From an uncultured Lachnospiraceae bacterium (GTDB taxonomy: Bacteria > Bacillota > Clostridia > Lachnospirales > Lachnospiraceae): a stretch of 21,414 nucleotides of DNA. Where the stretch lies: assembly GCA_910584325.1 (NCBI GenBank), contig CAJTZH010000046.1, positions 1-21,414 on the forward strand. The letters run 5' to 3'. This document shows, in pieces, positions 1 through 7,260 of this stretch (the stretch's first letter is position 1; each line of letters opens with the position of its first letter). The notes under the pieces were generated by a model. It was not told the origin of the DNA, made no database searches, and saw only the letters and a program-made list of their open reading frames with translations. A program made the translations under genes and the position numbers.

Positions 1-1026
1 GTGTTTGGAAGCTGTGGGGGCGGTCTTAGCGTTCTTGCCGGATTATCGGATTTTACATTTATGGAAGAAAAGAACGGAAAGTTGTTTGTAAATACGCCGA
101 ACGCGCTTGATAACAACTATACGGCGAAGTGTGACACGGCGTCGGTCAAATTCCAGAGTGAGGAGACGGAAAACGTTGATTTTGCCGGTGATGAGGCGGC
201 GGTAATCGAAGCGATGAGACAGCTCGTTTCCATGCTCCCTTCCAATAATGAAGATGATGCGTCTTTTGAAGACTGCGAAGATGATTTGAACAGAGTATGC
301 GATGGCATCGAAAACGGCATGGGTGACCCTGCTTATGTACTTACCACGCTTTCTGACAACGGCGTATTTTTTGAAGTAAAGAAAGATTACGCAAAGAAGA
401 TAGTGACCGGGTTTATCCGCCTGAACGGGGCGACGGTTGGCGCAGTGGCGAACCGTACGGAGCTGCTTGACGAACAGGGTAACGTTTCCGAAAAGTACGA
501 TGCGAAACTTTGTCCGAACTGTGCGTTAAAAGCAGCGGATTTCATTAACTTCTGTGATGCGTTTAACATTCCGGTTCTGACCCTTGCAAATGTTGACGGC
601 TATGTTGCAACGCTGGGGGCAGAGAAAAAGATTGCCAAGGCGGCGTCAAAACTTACATATGCGTATGCGAATGCCACGGTACCGAAGGTTACGGTTGTGA
701 CGGGGAATGCGCTTGGCACGGCGTCTGTTACGATGGGCTCAAAAGCGCTTGGATGTGACCTTTATTATGCATGGCCAAATGCGCAGATTGGTATGATGGA
801 TGCTGAATTTGCGGCAAAGATTCTTGCTTGCGGCAAAGATGCGGCTGCTGTATCCGAGGCACAGGCTGAGTACGCAAAGCTTCAGAGCAGCGAATCCGCT
901 GCGGCAAGAGGATTTGTTGATGCGGTGCTTGAACCTGCCGATACGAGAAAGTATGTAATTGAAGCATTCGAGATGCTTTTCACAAAGAGAGAGGACCGTC
1001 CAGGCAAGAAGCATGGCACGGTTTAG
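1..1026 (+). CDS. Acyl-CoA carboxyltransferase subunit (12S-like), 5'-truncated
   Basis: This is the C-terminal 341 residues of a carboxyl transferase domain protein (PF01039 family, 12S transcarboxylase / methylmalonyl-CoA decarboxylase alpha type). The frame is open from base 1. The first residues (FGSCGGGLSVLAGLSDFTFM) match the internal glycine-rich CoA/oxyanion loop of this family, so the GTG at base 1 is an internal Val codon and the gene starts upstream. Family members are about 460-520 aa. The C-terminal half keeps the landmarks NFCDAFNIPVLTL, YAYANATVPKVTVVT and SKALGCD. The usual DVPGFLPG and GGAY oxyanion segments are altered, to VDGYVATLG and GTAS. By family knowledge it would move carboxyl between an acyl-CoA and the biotin of the carrier two genes downstream. 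The acyl-CoA (methylmalonyl/propionyl or another) cannot be fixed from sequence. The next gene starts 15 nt downstream. Confidence 0.85.
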   Translation: MFGSCGGGLSVLAGLSDFTFMEEKNGKLFVNTPNALDNNYTAKCDTASVKFQSEETENVDFAGDEAAVIEAMRQLVSMLPSNNEDDASFEDCEDDLNRVCDGIENGMGDPAYVLTTLSDNGVFFEVKKDYAKKIVTGFIRLNGATVGAVANRTELLDEQGNVSEKYDAKLCPNCALKAADFINFCDAFNIPVLTLANVDGYVATLGAEKKIAKAASKLTYAYANATVPKVTVVTGNALGTASVTMGSKALGCDLYYAWPNAQIGMMDAEFAAKILACGKDAAAVSEAQAEYAKLQSSESAAARGFVDAVLEPADTRKYVIEAFEMLFTKREDRPGKKHGTV

Positions 1027-1041
1027 TGAGGTGGTGCCAAA

Positions 1042-1818
1042 ATGAAGAAATTATTAAGTTTATTATGCATGGCAGCCTGTCTGTTTTCTCTGGCAGCCTG
1101 TACGACTGACAGCGGTAATAATAATGCGGCGTTATCAGAATCGGAACAGAAGAGCTATAATTCCGTATTTGAGTTTTTTGTCGAAGGAATTGCCTCGACA
1201 CCGGACGCGGATGTTGCGCTGATTCTTGAGAATGAAGGCGGACAGTACGTGGAAGAAGTTGTGAGCGGAGTCGGCGTTGTGTATCCGGCGTGGAAGAACA
1301 ACAGGAGTGAGATTGGAGAGTATATCGGCATTCTTGAGACAGAATGCAAGGTTGCGGGCGATACGGTTGTTGTAACGGGCAAAGTTGATTATTCGAAAAG
1401 AGATGCCAGCGTCAGGATGACGTTTGACAAGAACGGCGCGATTGCAGGGTTTGCTATTGAACCGTTTTATACGTGGGGCGAGAAGATGACAAAAGCGGCG
1501 CTCAATACGGTAATCGGTATCGGCGTGGTATTTTCGGTGCTGATTCTGATGTCGCTTTTGATTTCGTGCTTTAAGTATATCAACCGCATTGAGACGGCGG
1601 TTAAGAATAAGAGAGAGAGTAAATCGCAGATTGCGCAGGAAGGAATGGATAATACCATTGCCCAGATAGTGCAGAAGGAAGAAGAGGAACTGGTAGACGA
1701 CCTTGAACTGGCTGCGGTGATTGCGGCGGCGGTTGCGGCATATACAGGAACTTCTGCAGACGGATTTGTTGTCCGCTCAATCAGAAAATCTAATAAAAAT
1801 AAATGGAAGAACGCGTAA
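1042..1818 (+). CDS. OadG-type (gamma/delta) decarboxylase subunit, lipoprotein form
   Basis: This 258-aa protein has a lipoprotein signal (LAAC, lipidated Cys at residue 20), an extracytoplasmic domain of about 130 residues (25-145), one transmembrane helix (about 153-178) and a cytoplasmic tail. The tail ends in the pattern AAVIAAAVAAYTG...VVRSIR that is typical of OadG/PF04277 subunits of sodium-pumping decarboxylases. Classical OadG is only about 80 aa, so the lipidated outer domain is an addition; it resembles small DUF3887-like domains, but I recognise this only weakly. In the family, OadG anchors the carboxyltransferase to the OadB pump and stabilises the complex. The RBS GAGGTGG lies just before the ATG. 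It sits between the CoA carboxyltransferase and the biotin carrier, as expected for one complex. A protein held by both a lipid and a helix is unusual. Confidence 0.8.
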   Translation: MKKLLSLLCMAACLFSLAACTTDSGNNNAALSESEQKSYNSVFEFFVEGIASTPDADVALILENEGGQYVEEVVSGVGVVYPAWKNNRSEIGEYIGILETECKVAGDTVVVTGKVDYSKRDASVRMTFDKNGAIAGFAIEPFYTWGEKMTKAALNTVIGIGVVFSVLILMSLLISCFKYINRIETAVKNKRESKSQIAQEGMDNTIAQIVQKEEEELVDDLELAAVIAAAVAAYTGTSADGFVVRSIRKSNKNKWKNA

Positions 1819-1848
1819 GTTCTTGATTCGTTGAATGGAGGAAATAAA

Positions 1849-2214
1849 ATGAAGAATTATACAATAACTGTAAATGGAAATGTATATGATGTAACAGTCG
1901 AGGAAAACGGCGCAGGCGGCGTATCCGCTCCGGTGGCGGCACCTGTGAAGGCAGCACCGAAAGCAGCTCCAAAGGCGGCGGCTCCTGCGGGCGCGCAGGG
2001 AAGCGTTAAAGTAAACGCTCCGATGCCAGGCAAAATCTTAAAGGTATCCGCATCAAACGGACAGGCTGTCAAGAAGGGCGAAGTACTGCTTATTCTTGAG
2101 GCGATGAAGATGGAAAATGAGATTGTTGCTCCACAGGATGGAACAGTAGCAAGTATTAACGTGGCAGTTGGTGATTCCGTTGAGGCTGGTGCTGTATTAG
2201 CTACAATGAACTAA
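1849..2214 (+). CDS. Biotin carboxyl carrier protein of the decarboxylase complex
   Basis: This is a 121-aa biotin carrier. The biotinylation site EAMKMEN is at residues 84-90, with Lys87 as the biotin acceptor, inside a C-terminal biotinyl/lipoyl domain (about 52-121). The N-terminal 20 residues are a small beta segment, joined to the domain by an Ala/Pro/Lys swinging linker (26-50). I chose the ATG at 1849: the TTG 18 bases upstream would place the ribosome-binding site GGAGG inside the coding region. It corresponds to the 1.3S transcarboxylase subunit, or the gamma subunit of methylmalonyl-CoA decarboxylase. It would carry carboxybiotin between the two carboxyltransferases (genes at 1 and 3469) and the membrane pump OadB. 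The stop codon is followed at once by a hairpin (2215-2235). Confidence 0.93.
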   Translation: MKNYTITVNGNVYDVTVEENGAGGVSAPVAAPVKAAPKAAPKAAAPAGAQGSVKVNAPMPGKILKVSASNGQAVKKGEVLLILEAMKMENEIVAPQDGTVASINVAVGDSVEAGAVLATMN

Positions 2215-2235
2215 TTATATTCCGCGGGGATATAA
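2215..2235 (+). other. Intercistronic hairpin after biotin carrier gene
   Basis: A 9-bp stem (TTATATTCC with GGGATATAA, one U-G pair) closes a GCG triloop. It begins on the base after the biotin carrier stop codon and ends 13 nt before the oadB ribosome-binding site. There is no T-run after it, so it is unlikely to be a strong terminator. Inferred role: an RNA 3'-end stabiliser or processing element that sets the carrier:pump ratio. Confidence 0.55.
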
Positions 2236-2260
2236 GAATCATGAAACTGGGAGGTCAGAT

Positions 2261-3412
2261 ATGAGCTATGTATTAGACACACTTGGAAATCTTTTGCATC
2301 AGACGGCATTTTTTAACCTTACCTGGGGTAATTATCTCATGGTGGCTGTTGCATTGTTTTTCTTGTATTTAGCAATCGCAAAAGGGTATGAACCTCTGCT
2401 TCTTGTACCGATTTCATTCGGTATGTTACTGGTTAATCTTTATCCCGATATTATGATGCGGGTGGAAGAATCCAGTAACGGCGTAGGCGGTTTATTACAT
2501 TATTTTTATTTACTGGATGAATGGAGTATTTTGCCTTCATTAATCTTTATGGGCGTCGGCGCCATGACGGACTTTGGACCGCTGATTGCCAATCCTGCCA
2601 GCTTCCTTCTGGGTGCTGCGGCGCAGATTGGTATTTTCGGCGCGTACATAATGGCGATTCTGTTAGGATTTAACGATAAGGCAGCAGCAGCGATTTCCAT
2701 TATCGGTGGTGCGGACGGTCCTACATCAATTTTCCTTGCAGGCAGGCTCGGACAGACGGAGTATATGGGACCGATTGCGGTGGCAGCGTATTCCTATATG
2801 TCGCTGGTTCCGATTATTCAGCCGCCGATTATGAAACTGCTGACGACGGAGAAGGAGAGAAAGATTAAGATGGAACAGCTTCGTCCTGTATCCAAGCTTG
2901 AGAAGATTCTCTTCCCGATTATCGTAACAATCGTAGTGGTTTTAATTCTTCCTACAACAGCGCCGCTTGTCGGTATGCTGATGTTAGGTAATCTCTTTAG
3001 AGAGTCCGGCGTTGTGAAGCAGCTGACAGAAACGGCTTCTAATGCGCTTATGTACATCGTTGTTATTATACTCGGTACTTCAGTAGGAGCAACCACAAGC
3101 GCGGAAGCGTTCTTAAAGCTGACGACGCTGAAGATTGTCGCATTAGGTCTGATTGCTTTTGCTGTTGGTACGGCAGCCGGTGTGCTGTTTGGCAAACTGA
3201 TGTGCAAGGCAACGCACGGTAAGGTTAATCCGCTGATTGGTTCGGCAGGCGTATCGGCAGTGCCGATGGCGGCGAGAGTATCGCAGAAGGTTGGTTCCGA
3301 GGCGGATCCGACAAACTTCCTGCTGATGCACGCAATGGGACCGAATGTAGCCGGCGTTATCGGCACTGCTGTGGCGGCAGGTGCCTTTATGGCAATGTTT
3401 GGCGTCATGTAA
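2261..3412 (+). CDS. oadB: Sodium-pumping decarboxylase beta subunit (OadB family)
   Basis: This 383-aa, very hydrophobic membrane protein is of normal length for OadB/MmdB/GcdB (PF03977). It carries the family signatures NPASFLLGAAAQIGIFGAY (111-129), IIGGADGPTSIFLAG (147-161) and HAMGPNVAGVIG (357-368). The Asp of GGADGPT (Asp152) matches the essential Na+-site aspartate of characterised OadB proteins. The subunit decarboxylates carboxybiotin and exports Na+ across the cytoplasmic membrane, conserving decarboxylation energy as a sodium gradient. The start is ATG at 2261 behind a GGGAGG site. It sits between the biotin carrier and the alpha-type carboxyltransferase. Substrate specificity comes from those soluble subunits and not from this one. 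Confidence 0.95.
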   Translation: MSYVLDTLGNLLHQTAFFNLTWGNYLMVAVALFFLYLAIAKGYEPLLLVPISFGMLLVNLYPDIMMRVEESSNGVGGLLHYFYLLDEWSILPSLIFMGVGAMTDFGPLIANPASFLLGAAAQIGIFGAYIMAILLGFNDKAAAAISIIGGADGPTSIFLAGRLGQTEYMGPIAVAAYSYMSLVPIIQPPIMKLLTTEKERKIKMEQLRPVSKLEKILFPIIVTIVVVLILPTTAPLVGMLMLGNLFRESGVVKQLTETASNALMYIVVIILGTSVGATTSAEAFLKLTTLKIVALGLIAFAVGTAAGVLFGKLMCKATHGKVNPLIGSAGVSAVPMAARVSQKVGSEADPTNFLLMHAMGPNVAGVIGTAVAAGAFMAMFGVM

Positions 3413-3427
3413 CCATATGCGGTATGG
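3413..3427 (+). other. Intercistronic hairpin after oadB
   Basis: CCATAT, loop GCG, GTATGG: a 6-bp stem with one U-G pair that begins on the base after the oadB stop codon. Position and triloop match the hairpin at 2215-2235, although the stem sequences differ. No T-run follows, so it is more likely a stability or processing element than a terminator. Confidence 0.45.
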
Positions 3428-3468
3428 AATAAATGGTATTGAACGATTATTTTAGGAGGAATAGAGTA

Positions 3469-4881
3469 ATGGCAGAACAGGCAAAGAAACCGGTTAAGAT
3501 TATGGAAACCGTTTTGCGTGATGCGCACCAGTCGCTGATTGCTACCAGAATGACGACCGAGCAGATGCTTCCTATCATCGACAAGATGGATAAGGTCGGC
3601 TATCATGCAGTAGAGTGCTGGGGAGGCGCAACATTTGACGCGTCACTTCGATTTTTAAAGGAAGACCCATGGGAGAGACTTCGTAAGCTGCGTGACGGCT
3701 TTAAGAATACAAAGCTTCAGATGTTGTTCCGTGGACAGAATATTTTAGGATACAATCACTACGCGGACGACGTTGTGGAATATTTCGTACAGAAGTCTAT
3801 TGCGAACGGTATTGATATCATTCGTATTTTTGACTGCTTTAACGATTTGGACAACCTTAAAACAGCTGTATCGGCAGCCAACAAGGAAAAAGGACATGCG
3901 CAGGTTGCGCTTTCCTACACCTTAGGCGAGGCGTATACGCTGGATTACTGGAAGGATATGGCAAAGAAGATTGAGGATATGGGAGCAAATTCCCTTTGTA
4001 TCAAGGATATGGCAGGTCTTCTTGTTCCATATAAGGCAACGGAGCTTGTTGAGGCGTTAAAGGCAGGTACGGACCTTCCAATTCAGCTTCATACGCACTA
4101 TACGTCGGGCGTTGCTTCCATGACATACTTAAAGGCGATAGAGGCAGGCTGTGATATTATTGATACGGCTATGAGTCCGTTCTCTATGGGAACGAGCCAG
4201 CCGGCAACGGAGGTTATGGTAGAGACATTTAAGGGAACTCCTTACGATACAGGTCTTGACCAGAATCTGTTGGCGGAGATTGCGGATTACTTCCGGCCGA
4301 TTCAGGAAGAGTGTTTAAAGAGCGGTCTTCTGAATCCGAAGGTGATGGGCGTTAATATTAAGACGCTTCTGTACCAGGTACCGGGTGGTATGCTGTCCAA
4401 TCTTGTTTCACAGCTTAAGGAAGCAAAACAGGAAGACAAGTACTATGATGTTCTTGAAGAAGTGCCAAGAGTGCGTAAAGACTTCGGTGAGCCGCCGCTC
4501 GTTACACCGTCTTCACAGATTGTCGGTACACAGGCTGTATTAAACGTACTGCAGGGTGAGCGTTACAAGATGTTTACAAAGGAATCGAAGAAGGTTCTGA
4601 TGGGCGAGTTCGGTAAGACGGTAAAACCGTTTAACGCGGAAGTTCAGAAGAAAGCAATCGGTGACGCGACACCGATTACATGCCGTCCTGCGGATTTGAT
4701 TGAACCGCAGCTTGAGAGGTATGAGAAAGAAATCGCGCAATACAAGCAGCAGGATGAGGACGTGCTTACATATGCATTGTTCCCGCAGGTTGCGACTGAT
4801 TTCTTCAAGTACAGGGAAGCACAGCAGACAAAGGTTGACCCGGCTGCTGCGGATACGGAGAATAAGGCTTATCCGGTATAA
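3469..4881 (+). CDS. Oxaloacetate decarboxylase alpha / 5S-type carboxyltransferase
   Basis: This 470-aa protein is of the HMGL-like TIM-barrel carboxyltransferase family (OadA, transcarboxylase 5S, PycB). Metal-site motifs are visible: RDAHQS (Asp18), CIKDMAG (Lys179, the residue carbamylated in homologues) and LHTHYTSG (His208, His210). ECWGGATFD and FRGQN, typical of the family, are also present. The C-terminal conserved carboxylase domain follows from about residue 300. The protein ends without a biotin domain, so it must use the separate carrier at 1849. It transfers carboxyl between oxaloacetate/pyruvate and biotin. I chose ATG 3469 because AGGAGGA lies directly upstream; a longer start at 3433 would swallow this site. 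It is the last gene before the terminator at 4917. PycB is excluded as a simple call by the oadB/oadG neighbours and the absence of a biotin carboxylase gene. Confidence 0.92.
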   Translation: MAEQAKKPVKIMETVLRDAHQSLIATRMTTEQMLPIIDKMDKVGYHAVECWGGATFDASLRFLKEDPWERLRKLRDGFKNTKLQMLFRGQNILGYNHYADDVVEYFVQKSIANGIDIIRIFDCFNDLDNLKTAVSAANKEKGHAQVALSYTLGEAYTLDYWKDMAKKIEDMGANSLCIKDMAGLLVPYKATELVEALKAGTDLPIQLHTHYTSGVASMTYLKAIEAGCDIIDTAMSPFSMGTSQPATEVMVETFKGTPYDTGLDQNLLAEIADYFRPIQEECLKSGLLNPKVMGVNIKTLLYQVPGGMLSNLVSQLKEAKQEDKYYDVLEEVPRVRKDFGEPPLVTPSSQIVGTQAVLNVLQGERYKMFTKESKKVLMGEFGKTVKPFNAEVQKKAIGDATPITCRPADLIEPQLERYEKEIAQYKQQDEDVLTYALFPQVATDFFKYREAQQTKVDPAAADTENKAYPV

Positions 4882-4916
4882 ATAGACGAAAGAACAGACA
4901 GGATAAGGAAATGATA

Positions 4917-4968
4917 GGAGCTGTTGAAAAATAGACGAGTGTCTATGAAACAACAGCTCCTTTTATTT
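4917..4968 (+). terminator. Intrinsic terminator of the decarboxylase operon
   Basis: A perfect 10-bp outer stem (GGAGCTGTTG / CAACAGCTCC) encloses a second perfect 6-bp stem (ATAGAC / GTCTAT, loop GAGT). A symmetric AAAA/GAAA internal loop separates the two. TTTTATTT follows. It lies 36 nt after the stop codon. The T-run is only on the + strand side. Confidence 0.9.
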
Positions 4969-4971
4969 CTG

Positions 4972-5010
4972 ATGAAAAATGAAAAGAGAACAATCATACT
5001 GACTGCTCCC
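4972..5010 (-). terminator. Probable intrinsic terminator of efp
   Basis: On the minus strand, GAG + CAGTCA pairs with TGATTG + CTC, leaving a TT bulge and a GTA loop. The stem (4986-5008) is followed by CTTTTCATTTTT. It begins 14 nt after the efp stop codon. The bulge weakens the call. Confidence 0.6.
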
Positions 5011-5021
5011 TTTTTGAAAAG

Positions 5022-5579
5022 TTATACTCTTGAAAGATATTCTCCTGTTCTGGTATCAATCTTGATAACGTCCTCCTGATTCACGAACAGAGGAACATAC
5101 ACGGTTGCGCCGGTCTCAACAGTAGCAGGCTTTGTTGCGCCAGTAGCGGTATCGCCCTTTACACCCGGTTCTGTTTCTGTGATTGCAAGCTCTACAAAAA
5201 GCGGCGGTTCAATGGCAAATACCTGACCATTATGCGAGCAGAGCTTAACCATCTCATTCTCCTTGACGAACTTCAATGCGTCGCCCACACTGTCGGCACC
5301 TAAAGTAACCTGTTCAAATGTGGTCGTTTCCATGAAGTTGTAAAGGTCTCCGTCTCTGTATAAATACTGATATTCTGCTCTTTCAATATGAGCCTGTGGA
5401 AGCTTCTCTGTCGGTCTGAACGTCTTTTCAACAACGCCGCCACTCTTTATATTCTTTAATTTGGTTCGAACGAATGGCGAACCCTTACCAGGTTTCACGT
5501 GCTGAAATTCAATGATGGTATAAATATTACCTTCCATCTCAACAGTCAATCCGTTCTTAAAATCTCCTGCCTGTACCAT
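5022..5579 (-). CDS. efp: Elongation factor P
   Basis: This 185-aa protein is exactly the usual EF-P length, with the KOW-like N-terminal domain (MVQAGDFKNGLTVEMEGNIY) and two OB domains. EF-P binds ribosomes stalled on proline stretches and promotes peptide bond formation. The loop KPGKGSP places Lys32 at the tip, the same position that B. subtilis EF-P modifies with 5-aminopentanol; whether it is modified here is unknown. The C-terminus DTRTGEYLSRV is typical. I chose the ATG at 5579, behind AAGGAGG. An in-frame ATG 63 nt further upstream (5642) would add 21 non-family residues and lies at the -35 element of the promoter (5614-5642), so it would not be transcribed from it. The gene is monocistronic, with its own promoter and probable terminator. 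Confidence 0.97.
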   Translation of the reverse strand: MVQAGDFKNGLTVEMEGNIYTIIEFQHVKPGKGSPFVRTKLKNIKSGGVVEKTFRPTEKLPQAHIERAEYQYLYRDGDLYNFMETTTFEQVTLGADSVGDALKFVKENEMVKLCSHNGQVFAIEPPLFVELAITETEPGVKGDTATGATKPATVETGATVYVPLFVNQEDVIKIDTRTGEYLSRV

Positions 5580-5613
5580 AAAACGGTATACCTCCTTGGA
5601 ATAATCTTCTACT

Positions 5614-5642
5614 ATTCTATAATATATAAAAGATTTTATCAA
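5614..5642 (-). promoter_or_regulatory. efp promoter (sigma-70/A type)
   Basis: On the minus strand: TTGATA (5 of 6 matches to the -35 consensus), a 17-nt spacer, then TAGAAT (5 of 6 to the -10). The predicted transcript starts about 28 nt before the efp ATG, leaving room for the AAGGAGG site. Confidence 0.7.
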
Positions 5643-5655
5643 GAACTTTTTGCGT

Positions 5656-7170
5656 TCACTTTGAAGTAGTTGGCGATACCCGGCTTTTCAATACAATAAA
5701 CATAAAAAAGCAGTAGACAACACCCATGATGCACCCGCAGAGCAAAAGAAACAGAATCGGAATATCCGCCAGCGCGCTTTCGGAAAAAATGTGCTTAAAA
5801 TATAGCGCAACCCCTGCCGAAATAGTAAGGGAGAGCGCAGGCTTTATCACAAACTGGAAGACGTCAAACGTCACGGAATACAGACTGTTTAAAAAGGTGG
5901 CGCTCAACAGGGCAAGCAGAATTTCACTTACCAGGAACGAAATTAAAAAACCTGTAATCCCCATTTTTGGTATCAGCAGGACTATCAGCAGTATCTTTAA
6001 CAGATGACATGAAACATCAAGAAACAGTGTCTGCTTTGTTTTCCCGAGACCGTTTAAAATGCTCGCGAGCGTGGTGCTGATGTAAAGAAAAGGGCATATC
6101 CACGCAAACGCGGTTACATAGATGCCAACCTGCGCAACACCAAACAGAAGCGTTCCGGCTTCATTTCCCCAGATTAAAAAAGCGCCGAGGCAGAAGATAC
6201 CGATAAGCATACTATATTCGTAGGCGGTATAGATGGTTTTCTTCACCAAGTCGGTGTGCCGGTTTGATTTGGCGCCCGATACGGCAGGGAGCAGCATGGC
6301 GGAGAACGAATTAATCAGCGTGGAAGGAAGCATAATCAGAGGAAACGCCATTCCGGATAAAATGCCGTATGTACTGAGACTTTCGCTGACGCTTAAGCCG
6401 TTTTGGCGCAGCATCGCAGGAATCAGAACAGCTTCCATACTGTGTATAAAGCTTAAAATAACGCGGTTTAGAGACAGAGGAACTGCCATATGAAGCATTT
6501 TACCTGCCAGATTCATCGGATTTTTGATGCGGAAGTCTTTTGCGGTCAGGGAACAGATTGTTAATGAGAAAAGGCAGGAAGCAGCCTCTCCGCAGAGAAG
6601 ACCCGCCATTCCCGTCGCGGCGCTTACGGGCAGTCCTTTACTTTCACGGATGGTGAAAATTAATAAGACGCTGCCTACGCGGATAATCTGTTCTATAAGC
6701 TGGGCGGCAGCCGGAACAGCGGCGTTGCTTTTCCCCATATAATAGCTTGTAATACTGTTGTGAATCACCGCAAGTGGAATGGAAAGCGACAAAATCCTGA
6801 TTAAGGAAATGCATCGTGCGTCGTTAAAAATATGTACGGCAATGACTGGCGCGGTGAAGAACAGTACGGCGGCGCTTGCCGCTGCAAGTATCAGTGAGAG
6901 CAGCATGCCGATAATCAATGAATCTTTGGAATGTTTTTTTTCACCGGATGCCAGGTGCGCCGCCGTGTAGCGGGAAATCGCAATGGAGATGCCGCTTGAA
7001 GAGATGGCGAGGCAAATGGAATTTAAGGGAAAAACCATCTGGTAAAGTCCCAGACCTTCGGCTCCGATGGTATTTGTGAGAAAAATACGATAGTAAAATC
7101 CCAGCAGACGGGTTATGATACCGGCGCAGGTAAGAATCAAGGTTCCTTTTAGGATGGTGTTTGTTTTCAT
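5656..7170 (-). CDS. Polysaccharide/lipid flippase of the SpoVB/MurJ (MOP) family
   Basis: This 504-aa polytopic membrane protein has about 14 predicted hydrophobic segments. It opens with the pattern common to SpoVB/YtgP/Wzx members (GTLILTCAGIITRLLGFYYR, then IGAEGLGLYQM). MOP-superfamily proteins of this branch move lipid-linked saccharides or lipid II across the membrane. Which substrate this one handles cannot be read from sequence. SpoVB (sporulation) and YtgP/Amj-type housekeeping flippases are both possible, and no sporulation gene is nearby to decide. The start is ATG at 7170; the ribosome-binding site is weak (AGGAC). It is divergent from the cysteine desulfurase gene and lies 76 nt upstream of efp, which has its own promoter. 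Confidence 0.85.
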   Translation of the reverse strand: MKTNTILKGTLILTCAGIITRLLGFYYRIFLTNTIGAEGLGLYQMVFPLNSICLAISSSGISIAISRYTAAHLASGEKKHSKDSLIIGMLLSLILAAASAAVLFFTAPVIAVHIFNDARCISLIRILSLSIPLAVIHNSITSYYMGKSNAAVPAAAQLIEQIIRVGSVLLIFTIRESKGLPVSAATGMAGLLCGEAASCLFSLTICSLTAKDFRIKNPMNLAGKMLHMAVPLSLNRVILSFIHSMEAVLIPAMLRQNGLSVSESLSTYGILSGMAFPLIMLPSTLINSFSAMLLPAVSGAKSNRHTDLVKKTIYTAYEYSMLIGIFCLGAFLIWGNEAGTLLFGVAQVGIYVTAFAWICPFLYISTTLASILNGLGKTKQTLFLDVSCHLLKILLIVLLIPKMGITGFLISFLVSEILLALLSATFLNSLYSVTFDVFQFVIKPALSLTISAGVALYFKHIFSESALADIPILFLLLCGCIMGVVYCFFMFIVLKSRVSPTTSK

Positions 7171-7199
7171 GCATTTGTCCTGCGAGATTTCTTATTATC

Positions 7200-7229
7200 A
7201 TTATATGGCTGTTTCGCATAATATATTAA
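7200..7229 (-). promoter_or_regulatory. Probable promoter of the flippase gene, in divergent region
   Basis: On the minus strand: a perfect TATAAT (-10) with TTAATA (4 of 6) 18 nt upstream, giving a leader of about 23 nt. The 90-nt divergent gap also holds the AT-rich palindrome TAATATATTA (7219-7228). A rightward promoter for the desulfurase gene must lie in the same gap, but I see only poor matches (TTATCA, 18 nt, TAATAT). Confidence 0.4.
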
Positions 7230-7260
7230 TGGAAATAATTCGCGGCGGGCGGTGAAAAAT

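Noticed and set aside
1..3. GTG at base 1 as a start codon of the first gene
   Set aside because: The translated residues match the interior glycine-rich loop of the carboxyltransferase family, so the gene begins upstream of the window.
2818..3606. 262-codon open frame on the minus strand opposite oadB
   Set aside because: It is the complement of strongly conserved oadB and the start of the alpha-type gene, with no recognisable family or RBS; a shadow of biased codon use.
3433..4881. Pyruvate carboxylase subunit B
   Set aside because: No biotin carboxylase gene is present and the protein lacks a biotin domain; oadB and oadG neighbours favour a decarboxylase/transcarboxylase.
4917..4960. Terminator at 4917 acting on both strands (also for efp)
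   Set aside because: On the minus strand the stem is followed by TATCATTTCC, without a T-run; a separate hairpin nearer efp fits better.
5580..5642. Upstream in-frame ATG for efp adding 21 residues
   Set aside because: It lies at the predicted -35 of the efp promoter, has no family similarity, and the ATG at 5579 has AAGGAGG and gives the exact EF-P length.
7219..7228. Palindrome TAATATATTA as an operator between divergent genes
   Set aside because: A 10-bp pure A/T palindrome is common by chance in AT-rich promoters; no second copy was seen.
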